Shown one piece after another: positions 8,986 to 17,160 of a stretch of DNA of 64,000 bases (the first letter of the stretch is position 1; each line of letters opens with the position of its first letter). Origin of the DNA: JAXMBN01 sp046349875 (GTDB lineage: Bacteria; Planctomycetota; Planctomycetia; Pirellulales; Pirellulaceae). Both the position numbers and the translations under genes were made by a program. The DNA lies in assembly GCA_046349875.1 (NCBI GenBank), contig JAXMBN010000005.1, positions 1-64,000 on the forward strand, given 5' to 3'. Below the pieces are notes generated by a model. That model saw nothing but the letters and a program-made list of their open reading frames with translations, did not search any database and was not told where the DNA came from.

Positions 8986-11082
8986 ATGCAGTTCGCACCA
9001 GTCAATTGGCATGAAGGGTTGTTTCTTCAACCCCATCATTTTCAGGCGTGGGATCGCTATTGGGCAGAGCGAATTTCGCTCGGCGAACAATGGCAATCAC
9101 CGTTTGGTTATGGACTGCTCGAAATCTCGATCAATACGCAAGCGTTGGCTGCGGGATTTTTGCAAGTCGACGTTCTGCGATGCCGTACGCCAGGTGGTGT
9201 GCTCATCGATCATGACCAAGGGATGTTTGCCGAGCGTCGCGATTTGCGCCCCGCATTGACAGCGTCCGCTTCGTCCCAAGTCGAATCATCCGCGAAAGCT
9301 CCGTTTCTCGACGTCTTTGTGGCTGTGCCGCGTCTACAACTTGGAGTCAAGAATGTCGATGCTCCCGAGCATCCCAATGGAGCTCGCTTTCGCTCGCAGT
9401 GGCTCGATCTTCCGGATGAGCTCGATGCCGCGAGCATTAAGCCGATCGAAGTTCGACGGATCAATGCCAAACTCTTGCTAAGCACCGACGATTTGGCGGG
9501 CTATGATTGTTTGAAGATCGCTCGGCTTCGAAGGAGCGAACAAGAGAGTACCGTCTTCCAGCTCGACGCTCAGTACATCCCACCATTGTTGCAATGCTCG
9601 GCTTGGCCGCTGCTCCAATCCCAAGTCCTATCAGCGACCTACGACTTGATGCAACAGTACAGCGAACAATTGGGACAACAACTCATCGATGCTGGAAACG
9701 CGATCCATGGTCAGACCCCCATCGATCTGCAGCGAATCCTGGTACTTCAAGCGATCAATCCTGCAGCCTCGATCTTTCGAGTACTCAGCACTTCCCGCGG
9801 CATTCATCCGATGACCGCATACCTTGAACTCTCGCGACTCGCGGGGGCTCTCGATCTTTTGCATCCCGAGCGAATTGCTCAAGCAACGCTTCCCTACGAC
9901 CATGAAAACCTCGGTGGAATCTTCTTTCAGCTTTGGCGTCGCATTTTGCGAACGCTTGAGAGCATCCAGAAGGTTCCTTATCACCAAACCACGTTTGTGG
10001 GTACGCCCCATGGAATGCAGATATCCTTGGCACCCCAACACTTCCAAAAATATCGTCGTTGGTTCATCGGCATTCAAAAAGGGGCCGTCAGCAACGATGT
10101 GGTTCACGACCTGCTCGCTCCTCGCCATCTCGATTGGAAAATGGGGAGTGCGACGCAAGTCGATCGAATGTTTGTACAACGCGCCCCAGGAGTGGAACTG
10201 CGAGCCTGTACTCAGATACCTGCAGCATTACCTCGTTCGGATCATTGGGTCTTCTATGAGGTTATGGGCTTGGATAGTGCAGCGTGGAAAGATGTCGAGT
10301 CCACAGGGACGTTGGCCTTTCGCATTCGAGAATCGATGATCGTAGATCGCGAACGATTGCCGGGAGATCGCACGCTCCAGGTCGCCTACCATGACCAGAG
10401 TATTCCACTTCAGTTTGCGGCTGTTCGGAGTCCTTTGATGCATCCGAATTTTGCGACGATTGTCGATCCTGTTTTCGAATCCACCATCCAGTATGTGGCT
10501 CGACTTGAGCGAGGCGATACGTTGGATCCATGGACTGTGCAGACTCATCTTCGTGATCAATTGCAGCAAGGGGACATCGCGATGGGCTCCCTTCGCGCTT
10601 GGGAACTTGCCAAGTATGCGCTGACATCCTGGATCGACGAGATGATGCTATCGCTTCCATGGAATGGCAAGGACTGGTGGCAAGAACATATCTTAGAGAT
10701 GCAGTTCTTTCAGTCTCGCTTATGCAGCCTTCGCTTTTTTGAATGGGCCAAAGAGGCAACGGCTTTGCCCCAGCGCGATGCGCTGGAGGTCTACTACAAC
10801 TGTGTTCTCCTCGGCTTTCGTGGAATGTATTCCGATCCCTTGCGAACTCCGCAAGACTTTGTTCGCGAAGGCTGGCCAGCGTCCTTGGAACAATGGTTGG
10901 AGATTACCTTGAAGCGGATTGAATACGAGGGGCAAGATACCCATACAGAAATCCCTCAACGCTCGATCTCCGGCGCCATGCCTCTCGAGTCTTCTCGGGC
11001 ATTGGTAGGATGGAGCCTTGCAGCACTGTTGCTCTTCATGCTGGATGTCGCCATCGTCCGTATGCAACTTCTTCGGCAGTGA
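8986..11082 (+). CDS. tssK: T6SS baseplate subunit TssK fused to membrane-complex subunit TssL (DotU)
   Basis: A 698-residue two-domain protein. Residues 1 to about 440 are TssK, the baseplate protein that docks the sheath to the membrane complex; the start MQFAPVNWHEGLFLQPHHFQ is the family hallmark. Residues about 475-665 are a TssL/DotU domain, with YALTSWIDEMMLSLPW, then FF, then LEVYYNCVLLGFRGMY. One C-terminal transmembrane helix (about 672-692) matches the tail anchor of free-standing TssL. TssK alone is usually near 440 residues and TssL near 220-260, so the length fits an in-frame fusion without a break. The ATG at 8986 matches family N-termini; a TTG at 8953 would add 11 residues. 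A TssM-like gene starts 6 nt downstream. Confidence 0.9.
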   Translation: MQFAPVNWHEGLFLQPHHFQAWDRYWAERISLGEQWQSPFGYGLLEISINTQALAAGFLQVDVLRCRTPGGVLIDHDQGMFAERRDLRPALTASASSQVESSAKAPFLDVFVAVPRLQLGVKNVDAPEHPNGARFRSQWLDLPDELDAASIKPIEVRRINAKLLLSTDDLAGYDCLKIARLRRSEQESTVFQLDAQYIPPLLQCSAWPLLQSQVLSATYDLMQQYSEQLGQQLIDAGNAIHGQTPIDLQRILVLQAINPAASIFRVLSTSRGIHPMTAYLELSRLAGALDLLHPERIAQATLPYDHENLGGIFFQLWRRILRTLESIQKVPYHQTTFVGTPHGMQISLAPQHFQKYRRWFIGIQKGAVSNDVVHDLLAPRHLDWKMGSATQVDRMFVQRAPGVELRACTQIPAALPRSDHWVFYEVMGLDSAAWKDVESTGTLAFRIRESMIVDRERLPGDRTLQVAYHDQSIPLQFAAVRSPLMHPNFATIVDPVFESTIQYVARLERGDTLDPWTVQTHLRDQLQQGDIAMGSLRAWELAKYALTSWIDEMMLSLPWNGKDWWQEHILEMQFFQSRLCSLRFFEWAKEATALPQRDALEVYYNCVLLGFRGMYSDPLRTPQDFVREGWPASLEQWLEITLKRIEYEGQDTHTEIPQRSISGAMPLESSRALVGWSLAALLLFMLDVAIVRMQLLRQ

Positions 11083-11087
11083 TATCC

Positions 11088-12758
11088 ATGACCACCGAAT
11101 CTACGCCGAAAGCCAAGTCGCGATGGGCCTCATGGCTCTCGATATCACCCGCTCTGTGGCTCAGCCTAGCTGTCGGTCTAGGGCTATTAGTACTCACTCT
11201 GGTCACTTGGTGGATTTATGAATCCAATCCACAGCGCATCGCTTGGAGCGATTTTTTCACCTGGAAGCAACTGATAGGCTTAACGCTTCTTGGAATCGCG
11301 ACATGCGTTGCTTGCTACTGGCTAGTGCGTACCTGGAATCATGATCTTCCAGCACGCGACTTGGAATTGGAACAAGCATGGCAATCGGGCATCGATGCTC
11401 TCCAACTCCGAGGCCAACGGCTATCGGACTTGCCATTGTTCTTGGTACTCGGATGTACCGATTCAGAACAACAGCACCGCTGGATGCGTCAAAGTGGTTG
11501 CAGCTTTACAGAGGAACCATTGCCTCGCGGCAAAGAATCCTCATTGCGTTGGTATCTTGCAGAAGATCGCGCCTTCTTGATGCTATCCCAGGTTGGATGC
11601 AGCGGTGTTGCTCAATCACGCTCCCACTTGCGAACGAACGATTCTCTGTTGCATTCCGACTCGTCCAATCCGAACCACATCCATGCCGGTTGGAATGCAT
11701 CGTCTAACTCCATCGATTTCCCAGATGAAAGGGAATCGCGGAACGGGGCATCTCCCATTCATGCGACCGGCAACTCGCCAACAGGCGCCACTCCTTCCGC
11801 CAACGCAACGGCTACCGAAGTCCAAGTGCAGGCGAATCCCATTGCGAATCCATCCCAGGAAGTTGCAACCAGAACGCTCGAACAACTGGAGTATGCCGAA
11901 GGATTGATGACTCACCTGGACTCCGCACCAAGTGTGACGATGCGATCGGCCACGCGACGCCCAAAGATGGTGACCCCGTTGAACTCGATCGAACAGGTCC
12001 ACCTCCAAAACCAATTGGAAGATGTTTGTCGTCGCCTTCGCGCAGCTCGAGGAACAGTCGCACCGATCAATGGCATCTTGGTTCGAGTGGATGCTCAGCA
12101 ATTGCTCGTCGATCCAGAGTGTGCTTCCATTCTTGGACAAGCGACTCGCAATGATCTCGAACAGCTACAGTACGAACTCGGAATTCAAGTTCCTACGGCG
12201 GTTGTCGTCGATGGCATGCACCATGTCTCGGGATTCGACGAGCTTGTTCGGCGGATGGGGCCAACGCGATCCGCTCAAACAGACTTGGGAGCTTCCTTTG
12301 CGCTGGATCAACTTCCTACAACAGAAGCAATTCAGCAAAATGTGCAAACCGCAATGAAGACGCTTAGCTCCTGGGTGTACTCGATGCTTCGCAGTCCTTC
12401 CGGGAGATCTCAATCGGGCAATCATCGACTGTTTCACTTGATGGTTCAATGTCGAGGCCCGTTGTTTCGATCCTTGCGTATCTATTTGGCGGAGTGCTTA
12501 CGGTCGGATCATCCCACGACACCTTCGAAGGAACCGTTTCTTTTTAGCGGGATCTTTCTGAGCGGAACTGGATCTCATCCGTTACAGCAAGGGTTCGTGG
12601 CTTCGGCCTTCCGACATCTTTGGGAACAGCATCAATGGTTGCGATGGACCGATCGACGACTTCAACGCGAATCGACCATGCGTCGGATCACATGGGCGCT
12701 TCAGGGTAGCATTGTACTTCTAACGCTTGGCATGATCGTGATGCTCTTGATGCGTTAG
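11088..12758 (+). CDS. Shortened TssM/IcmF-like inner-membrane protein
   Basis: A 556-residue protein with two N-terminal membrane helices (about residues 20-45 and 58-80), a cytoplasmic region and one C-terminal helix (about 533-555). The order and the segments LSDLPLFLVLG and FSGIFLSGTG resemble the IcmF N-terminal region (two helices, a P-loop-like domain after a LP-x-FLVLG strand, and the x-GI-x-x-SG strand before the third helix). Canonical TssM continues for 600 or more residues into the periplasm; here the protein ends just after the third helix. The P-loop position reads GCTDSEQQ, so Walker A is lost. Residues about 185-270 are Asn/Ser/Ala-rich and probably disordered. The ATG at 11088 follows the tssK-tssL stop by 5 nt. 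Confidence 0.75.
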   Translation: MTTESTPKAKSRWASWLSISPALWLSLAVGLGLLVLTLVTWWIYESNPQRIAWSDFFTWKQLIGLTLLGIATCVACYWLVRTWNHDLPARDLELEQAWQSGIDALQLRGQRLSDLPLFLVLGCTDSEQQHRWMRQSGCSFTEEPLPRGKESSLRWYLAEDRAFLMLSQVGCSGVAQSRSHLRTNDSLLHSDSSNPNHIHAGWNASSNSIDFPDERESRNGASPIHATGNSPTGATPSANATATEVQVQANPIANPSQEVATRTLEQLEYAEGLMTHLDSAPSVTMRSATRRPKMVTPLNSIEQVHLQNQLEDVCRRLRAARGTVAPINGILVRVDAQQLLVDPECASILGQATRNDLEQLQYELGIQVPTAVVVDGMHHVSGFDELVRRMGPTRSAQTDLGASFALDQLPTTEAIQQNVQTAMKTLSSWVYSMLRSPSGRSQSGNHRLFHLMVQCRGPLFRSLRIYLAECLRSDHPTTPSKEPFLFSGIFLSGTGSHPLQQGFVASAFRHLWEQHQWLRWTDRRLQRESTMRRITWALQGSIVLLTLGMIVMLLMR

Positions 12759-13117
12759 TCATCGTCGTACGGTTGTCCTAAACCGTCATCCCGTTGCAAG
12801 GTGCAGTGGCAAACTACCCATCATCCCAATCATCAGCGGCGATCAAGAAGGAAGTAGATAACCACGAAGTTCTCGAAGAACACGAAGGAACAAACGCAAC
12901 TACTTCGCGCTCTTCGTGCTCTCCGTGGTAGATACCAGAGTTTGGTTTGGCAATTCGGTAGGACAGCCGCACGACGCTTAGCAAACTACGACATCCACCG
13001 CCGTCATAATCGGAAAGCTCGAGCATTTCTCAAATTGCACTGAGCTTTGCTAGCAATATTGCCGATACGCTCACCATAGTGGTGTTTTCCTTGGTTGCAT
13101 GGATGTTGGGTGACCTG
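12759..13117. other. Intergenic region between tssM-like gene and tssA
   Basis: A 359-base gap without a supported gene. Its main content is a palindromic repeat at 12859-12930, listed separately. A 70-codon minus-strand reading frame across it is only the translation of that repeat. An in-frame GTG at 13079 could extend tssA by 13 hydrophobic residues but does not match TssA N-termini. Confidence 0.5.
12859..12930. repeat. Imperfect palindromic intergenic repeat (ACCACGAAG family)
   Basis: The left arm (12861-12887) begins ACCACGAAGTTCTCGAAGAA and the right arm (12904-12930) ends CTCTCCGTGGT. The arms pair over 27 positions with about seven mismatches and a loop of about 16 nt. Elements of this look (CACGAAG...CTTCGTG) are scattered through many planctomycete intergenic regions. 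No second copy was noticed in this window. It could fold in RNA or be a REP-like mobile unit. Confidence 0.6.
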
Positions 13118-14212
13118 ATGGATCGTTCCGTACTCGAAAAGCTCAAAGAGGACTGCCGGGAAGAACCTCCCTGTGGTCCCAATCTCGAGTACGATCCCGC
13201 CTTTCTCGAAATGGTGGAGCTGAGCGAACCACAAGCCGAGCAACAGTATGGCTCGGTTATCCGCGAGGCCAAAGATCCCGAGTGGTCGCAGGTGCTCGAT
13301 CGCTGCCTCAAAGTGGCCACTCGCACTCGCGATCTTCGAGTGGGCGTGTTGCTCGTCGAGGCTCTTTGCCACCAGTCAGGTTGGCAAGGTCTAGCCGATG
13401 GCATGAGCGTGCTTGAACATTGGATATGCAAACAATGGGATACGATCCACCCTCAACTCGATCCTGAGGATGCGCTGGATCCCACGCAACGGATGAGTGT
13501 CCTAGCGCGCCTCGTTAGCAGTCACGATCTCCTCCGTTCCATCGAGATGCTGCCGTTGGTTTCGCATCGAAGCCTCGGCCATGTTTCTTTCCATGATTAT
13601 CGAGTCTTGATTCATGGAATCGAAACAACTCGTCCGCTCACCCTCACACCGAACGATGTCGAGCTCATCTTTCAAGAGACGCAGCCTCGCGATCTTGAAT
13701 CGGTCCTCAATCATCTCCGAGCCACATCCGAATCCTTTCATCGCATTACACAGTTTCTTGAGTCGACCGTCGGCTCCCAAGTCTGGTCAGGCGTGAAAGT
13801 CATCGAACTGCTCCATCAAATCGAACACACGCTTGTTGGCCGGGTTCCCAAAATAGAAATGAAACCGGCAGCTATCGAACCAGTGGCTTCTCAGGCAATT
13901 GTGTCAGCTTCCACCGTGACCAATGTTCTTCCTCAAACCGATCCCGTGGTAGGAGCTACGTCGATCGAGTGGAAGGCGGAACCTGGCCAAGTCACCTTGA
14001 CCAAGATTCAATCGCGAGCTGAAGCGACCGCAGCGATCGATAGTATTTGCTCGTACTTCGAAGCGAACGAACCGGCTAGCCCAGTACCGCTCTTGCTCCA
14101 AAGGGCCAAGCGGCTGATTCCGATGAGCTTTGTGGAAATCCTGCATGAGCTCGCTGCAAGCGATGCAACGCAATTGCTTCAAAGTCTAGCAGGAGGCAAT
14201 AAAAATAAGTAA
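13118..14212 (+). CDS. tssA: T6SS protein TssA (ImpA N-terminal domain)
   Basis: A 364-residue TssA, the protein that coordinates tail-tube and sheath polymerisation and links baseplate, membrane complex and sheath tip. The ImpA_N domain occupies residues about 8-130, with the family pattern PCGPNLEYDPAF near the start and LEHWICKQWDTIHPQLDPED around residues 95-115. The C-terminus contains ASPVPLLLQRAKRLIPMSFVEIL, shown here in parts: PVPLLLQRAKRL, then MSFVEIL, typical of short TssA proteins. The ATG at 13118 matches the family start. It is followed by a 150-base gap with several hairpins before tssB. Confidence 0.9.
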   Translation: MDRSVLEKLKEDCREEPPCGPNLEYDPAFLEMVELSEPQAEQQYGSVIREAKDPEWSQVLDRCLKVATRTRDLRVGVLLVEALCHQSGWQGLADGMSVLEHWICKQWDTIHPQLDPEDALDPTQRMSVLARLVSSHDLLRSIEMLPLVSHRSLGHVSFHDYRVLIHGIETTRPLTLTPNDVELIFQETQPRDLESVLNHLRATSESFHRITQFLESTVGSQVWSGVKVIELLHQIEHTLVGRVPKIEMKPAAIEPVASQAIVSASTVTNVLPQTDPVVGATSIEWKAEPGQVTLTKIQSRAEATAAIDSICSYFEANEPASPVPLLLQRAKRLIPMSFVEILHELAASDATQLLQSLAGGNKNK

Positions 14213-14223
14213 TAGAACCATCA

Positions 14224-14254
14224 TGAACGATGCATGAAACGCATGGATCGTTCA
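14224..14254 (+). other. RNA hairpin 1 between tssA and tssB
   Basis: TGAACGATGCATG (14224-14236) pairs with CATGGATCGTTCA (14242-14254): a 13-bp stem with one mismatch and a 5-nt loop. No T-run follows. It could be a processing or stability element setting higher expression of the sheath genes downstream. Confidence 0.5.
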
Positions 14255-14257
14255 ACC

Positions 14258-14298
14258 AACCTCGCCATGGGAGGCAAGGTTCAATCGGCTCGATTGAA
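14258..14298 (+). other. RNA hairpins 2 and 3 between tssA and tssB, mutually exclusive
   Basis: Hairpin 2 spans 14258-14281 (AACCT and GCC arms with one mismatch). Hairpin 3 spans 14280-14298 with a perfect 8-bp stem TTCAATCG/CGATTGAA and a 3-nt loop. They share two bases, so only one can form fully. Together with hairpin 1 they make a run of structure in front of tssB, which starts at 14365 after GAGG. Confidence 0.4.
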
Positions 14299-14364
14299 GC
14301 AAGGGACTGCACCCATTCGAAAATGAAATGACAATTCCAAAGTAAAACTATAGAGGTGTTGACC

Positions 14365-14886
14365 GTGCCAGAAAGCAGCCAAAAATTCATTGCAAGGAAC
14401 CGGCCGCCGCGGGTTCAGATCGAATACGATGTGGAACTCTACGGTGCGCAGAAGACAGTCCAACTCCCCTTCGTTGTGGGCGTGATGAGCGACCTTTCGG
14501 GTAAGCCAGCCGAGCCGCTTCCACCCGTCGCTGATCGTACATTTCTTCCTGTCGATGTCGACAACTTCGACGATCGCTTGAAGGCGATGAAACCTCGCGT
14601 CTCTTTTCCTGCCAAGAACACGTTGACGGGCGAAGGCAATCTGATGGTCGACATCACCTTCGAATCGATGGAAGACTTCACTCCGGCTCGCGTTGCTGAG
14701 AAAGTCGATCCTCTACGAGCCTTGCTCGAAGCCAGAACACAACTTTCCAACCTCTTGACATATATGGATGGAAAGACCGGTGCCGAAGAACTCGTGAGCC
14801 AAATCATGAAGGATCCGGAACTCCTCAAGACGCTCAGCACTACCAAAGCAGAAGGCGCATCAGCGGACGAACCTGCTAAGAGCTAG
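14365..14886 (+). CDS. tssB: T6SS contractile sheath small subunit TssB
   Basis: A 173-residue TssB (VipA/ImpB family), which forms the contractile sheath together with TssC. The family core is visible: RVQIEYDVELYGA, then LPFVVGVMSDLSG, then VDVDNFDDRLKAMKPRV and the helix ending LSNLLTYMDGKTGAEEL. Several starts are possible (GTG 14356, TTG 14359, GTG 14365); GAGG at 14353-14356 is spaced eight bases from the GTG at 14365, which I prefer. tssC follows after 89 bases. Length is normal for the family (about 160-180). Confidence 0.93.
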   Translation: MPESSQKFIARNRPPRVQIEYDVELYGAQKTVQLPFVVGVMSDLSGKPAEPLPPVADRTFLPVDVDNFDDRLKAMKPRVSFPAKNTLTGEGNLMVDITFESMEDFTPARVAEKVDPLRALLEARTQLSNLLTYMDGKTGAEELVSQIMKDPELLKTLSTTKAEGASADEPAKS

Positions 14887-14975
14887 TTGAGCCTGGAACG
14901 AGGCCTCAAGAAACGCAGCCTCTGTGCCAACGACATTCCCATCTATCACCATCCATCAAGCGATATTTCTAAATT

Positions 14976-16475
14976 ATGAGCACAGCCACTCTCAATCCAG
15001 GAGCCGCAGGGTCGATCGTCCTCAGCGAGCTCACGACCGATGAATTCGCCAATCTTCTCGAACAAGAGTTTCAGCCACGTAGCACAAGTGCCAAAGAAGC
15101 CGTCCAGGTTGCCGTTCGCACTTTGGCCGATCGCTTGCTGGCCGAAACCATTCCCGTTAGCGATGACCCAATGAAGACGATCGAAGCATTGATTGCTGCG
15201 ATCGACAAGAAGCTTTCCGATCAAGTCAACGAGATCATTCACCACGAAGATTTCCGCGCATTGGAAGGTGCTTGGCGAGGCTTCCACTACTTCGTCAACA
15301 ATACCGAAACGGATGAGATGTTGAAGATTCGCGTCCTCAACATTTCGAAGCCCGAACTTCACAAGACTCTCAAGAAGTTCAAAGGTACCAACTGGGATCA
15401 AAGCCCCATCTTCAAGAAACTCTATGAAGAAGAGTTTGGTCAATTCGGTGGCGAGCCCTATGGCTGCATCGTCGGCGATTATTACTTCGACCATACTCCG
15501 GTCGATGTCGAAATCTTGCGCGAAGTCTCCAAGATTTCAGCAGCTTGCCATACTCCGTTCATCGCTGGTGCAAGTCCTTCGATGATGCAGATGGGATCAT
15601 GGCAAGAGCTCAGCAATCCACGCGACCTCACCAAGATCTTCACCACTGCCGAATACGCAAGCTGGCGTTCGCTTCGTGAAGATGAAGATTCTCGCTATCT
15701 CGGCCTTGCCCTTCCCCGATTTTTGGCTCGTCTTCCTTATGGTGCCAAGAGCAATCCCGTGGAAGAGTTCGCTTTTGAAGAAGAGACCGGCGGAACCGAC
15801 CACAACAAGTTCGTGTGGGCCAATAGCGCCTTCGCCATGGGTCGCAATATCACTCGTTCGTTCAAGCTCTACGGTTGGTGCTCGCGCATTCGCGGTATCG
15901 AGTCGGGTGGATCGGTAGAAAATCTCCCGGTCCATTGCTTCCCAACCGACGATGGTGGCGTAGATATGAAGTGCCCCACCGAAATCTCGATCAGCGATCG
16001 TCGCGAAGCCGAATTGGCCAAGAACGGACTGATTCCACTCATCTTCCGCAAGAATAGCGACTTCGCATCCTTCATCGGTGCCCAGTCCCTCAACAAGCCA
16101 ACCGAGTTCGATGATCCCGATGCGACCGCCAACTCGCAACTCGCTAGCCGCCTTCCTTACCTGTTCGCAACTTGCCGCTTCGCTCACTTCCTCAAGTGCA
16201 TCGTCCGCGACAAGATTGGCTCCTTCAAAGAGCGAGCCGACATGCAAACATGGCTCAACAACTGGATCAGCCGCTACGTCGAATCCAATCCTGCCACGGC
16301 GACGGAACTCGACAAGTCGCGACGTCCTTTGGCTGCCGCCGAAGTGATCGTCGAAGAAGTGGAAGGAAACCCAGGCTACTACAACTCGAAGTTCTTCTTG
16401 AGACCTCACTATCAACTCGAAGGCCTTACCGTTTCGTTGCGATTGGTAAGCAAGCTACCGTCGGCCAAGGCCTAG
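14976..16475 (+). CDS. tssC: T6SS contractile sheath large subunit TssC
   Basis: A 499-residue TssC (VipB/ImpC/EvpB family), the partner of TssB in the sheath. Recognisable elements include ALEGAWRGFHYFVNNT (about residues 96-111), EPYGCIVGDYYFDH (about 157-170), FIAGASPSMMQM, RFLARLPYG, and the C-terminal block containing PGYYNSKFFLRPHYQLEG. Length and architecture are those of a normal single-protein TssC. No strong Shine-Dalgarno precedes the ATG. A perfect 11-bp hairpin lies between its stop and hcp. Confidence 0.96.
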   Translation: MSTATLNPGAAGSIVLSELTTDEFANLLEQEFQPRSTSAKEAVQVAVRTLADRLLAETIPVSDDPMKTIEALIAAIDKKLSDQVNEIIHHEDFRALEGAWRGFHYFVNNTETDEMLKIRVLNISKPELHKTLKKFKGTNWDQSPIFKKLYEEEFGQFGGEPYGCIVGDYYFDHTPVDVEILREVSKISAACHTPFIAGASPSMMQMGSWQELSNPRDLTKIFTTAEYASWRSLREDEDSRYLGLALPRFLARLPYGAKSNPVEEFAFEEETGGTDHNKFVWANSAFAMGRNITRSFKLYGWCSRIRGIESGGSVENLPVHCFPTDDGGVDMKCPTEISISDRREAELAKNGLIPLIFRKNSDFASFIGAQSLNKPTEFDDPDATANSQLASRLPYLFATCRFAHFLKCIVRDKIGSFKERADMQTWLNNWISRYVESNPATATELDKSRRPLAAAEVIVEEVEGNPGYYNSKFFLRPHYQLEGLTVSLRLVSKLPSAKA

Positions 16476-16492
16476 TCCGTCTCATACTCCTC

Positions 16493-16519
16493 GCGGTGCG
16501 CGATCTTTTCGCGCACCGC
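16493..16519 (+). other. Strong hairpin between tssC and hcp
   Basis: GCGGTGCGCGA (16493-16503) and TCGCGCACCGC (16509-16519) form a perfect 11-bp, GC-rich stem with a 5-nt loop, 17 bases after the tssC stop and 36 bases before hcp. There is no T-run, so it is more likely an RNA processing or 3'-protection structure, or a partial attenuator, than a classic terminator. Confidence 0.65.
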
Positions 16520-16555
16520 AAGGCTTTCTCGTACACTTCGTATCTGGTTATCAAA

Positions 16556-17035
16556 ATGATCCTGCTCAAATTCAAAACCGAAATCAAAGGTGACTCCAAG
16601 CTCTCGCAGCATGAAGGTTGGATCACTCTTCAAAGCATCAACTTCAGCACTTCGCGTCCTCTCACGGCCCACTCGGGCGGAACCGACCGCGATACCAGCA
16701 CGCCGATGTTTACCGACATCGCTTGCACCAAAGAAACCGATGTCGCCTCCACCGAACTCTTCATGCAAAGCGTCTGTGGGAAAAGCCTCGGTGAAGCCAC
16801 CCTCCACTTCATGCAGACGAGCGGCGACAAAGGCGATCAAGTCTACCTAACCGTAACGCTCGCCGAACCCATCGTGACCAGCTTTAACTTCGGCGCAGGT
16901 TCCGACATGCGGGGCAGCGAAACCTTCACTCTGAATTTCACCAAAATGAAGATGAAGTACACCAGCTTCGATGGCGATAAGAAAACCGAAGGCTCCGAAA
17001 AAGGTTGGGACCTCACCATCGGTAAAGCGTGGTAA
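16556..17035 (+). CDS. hcp: T6SS tail-tube protein Hcp (TssD)
   Basis: A 159-residue Hcp-family protein whose hexamers stack into the inner tube propelled by sheath contraction. It has the Hcp beta-barrel pattern: MILLKFKTEIKG at the start, GWITLQSINFSTSR, a TKETDVASTELFMQSVCGK segment, and the late strands LTVTLAEPIVTSF and FTLNFTKMKMKY followed by the usual short KGWDLTIGKAW-like tail. The ATG at 16556 is the only start that gives the family N-terminus. Strong hairpins flank the gene on both sides, suggesting that its transcript is handled separately from its neighbours. Confidence 0.94.
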   Translation: MILLKFKTEIKGDSKLSQHEGWITLQSINFSTSRPLTAHSGGTDRDTSTPMFTDIACTKETDVASTELFMQSVCGKSLGEATLHFMQTSGDKGDQVYLTVTLAEPIVTSFNFGAGSDMRGSETFTLNFTKMKMKYTSFDGDKKTEGSEKGWDLTIGKAW

Positions 17036-17063
17036 GTCCACCGCCTGGCATCTGGATGTTTCG

Positions 17064-17095
17064 ACAAGCCGCCGCAACCTTTGCTGGCGGCTTGT
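17064..17095 (+). terminator. Long hairpin downstream of hcp, terminator-like
   Basis: ACAAGCCGCCGCAA (17064-17077) pairs with TTGC-T-GGCGGCTTGT (17081-17095): 14 pairs with one bulged T and a 3-nt loop, 29 bases after the hcp stop. The following bases (TGCATTC) are not a T-run, so rho-independent termination may be partial. Confidence 0.55.
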
Positions 17096-17160
17096 TGCAT
17101 TCAAGGTAAGTTCTTGGATGCTAGCAGTTCGCATGGTCTCTTCAGGGAGGAAGAAGCCCA

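Noticed and set aside
12814..13026. 70-codon minus-strand reading frame
   Set aside because: It is the translation of the palindromic intergenic repeat (GIYHGEHEER-like text); no start signal and no protein family.
13079..13117. GTG start extending TssA by 13 residues
   Set aside because: The extra residues are hydrophobic and unlike TssA; the ATG at 13118 fits the family.
15597..16415. Long minus-strand open frame (272 codons) opposite tssC
   Set aside because: Fully antisense to a strongly conserved TssC coding sequence; codon bias of the real gene leaves the opposite strand open.
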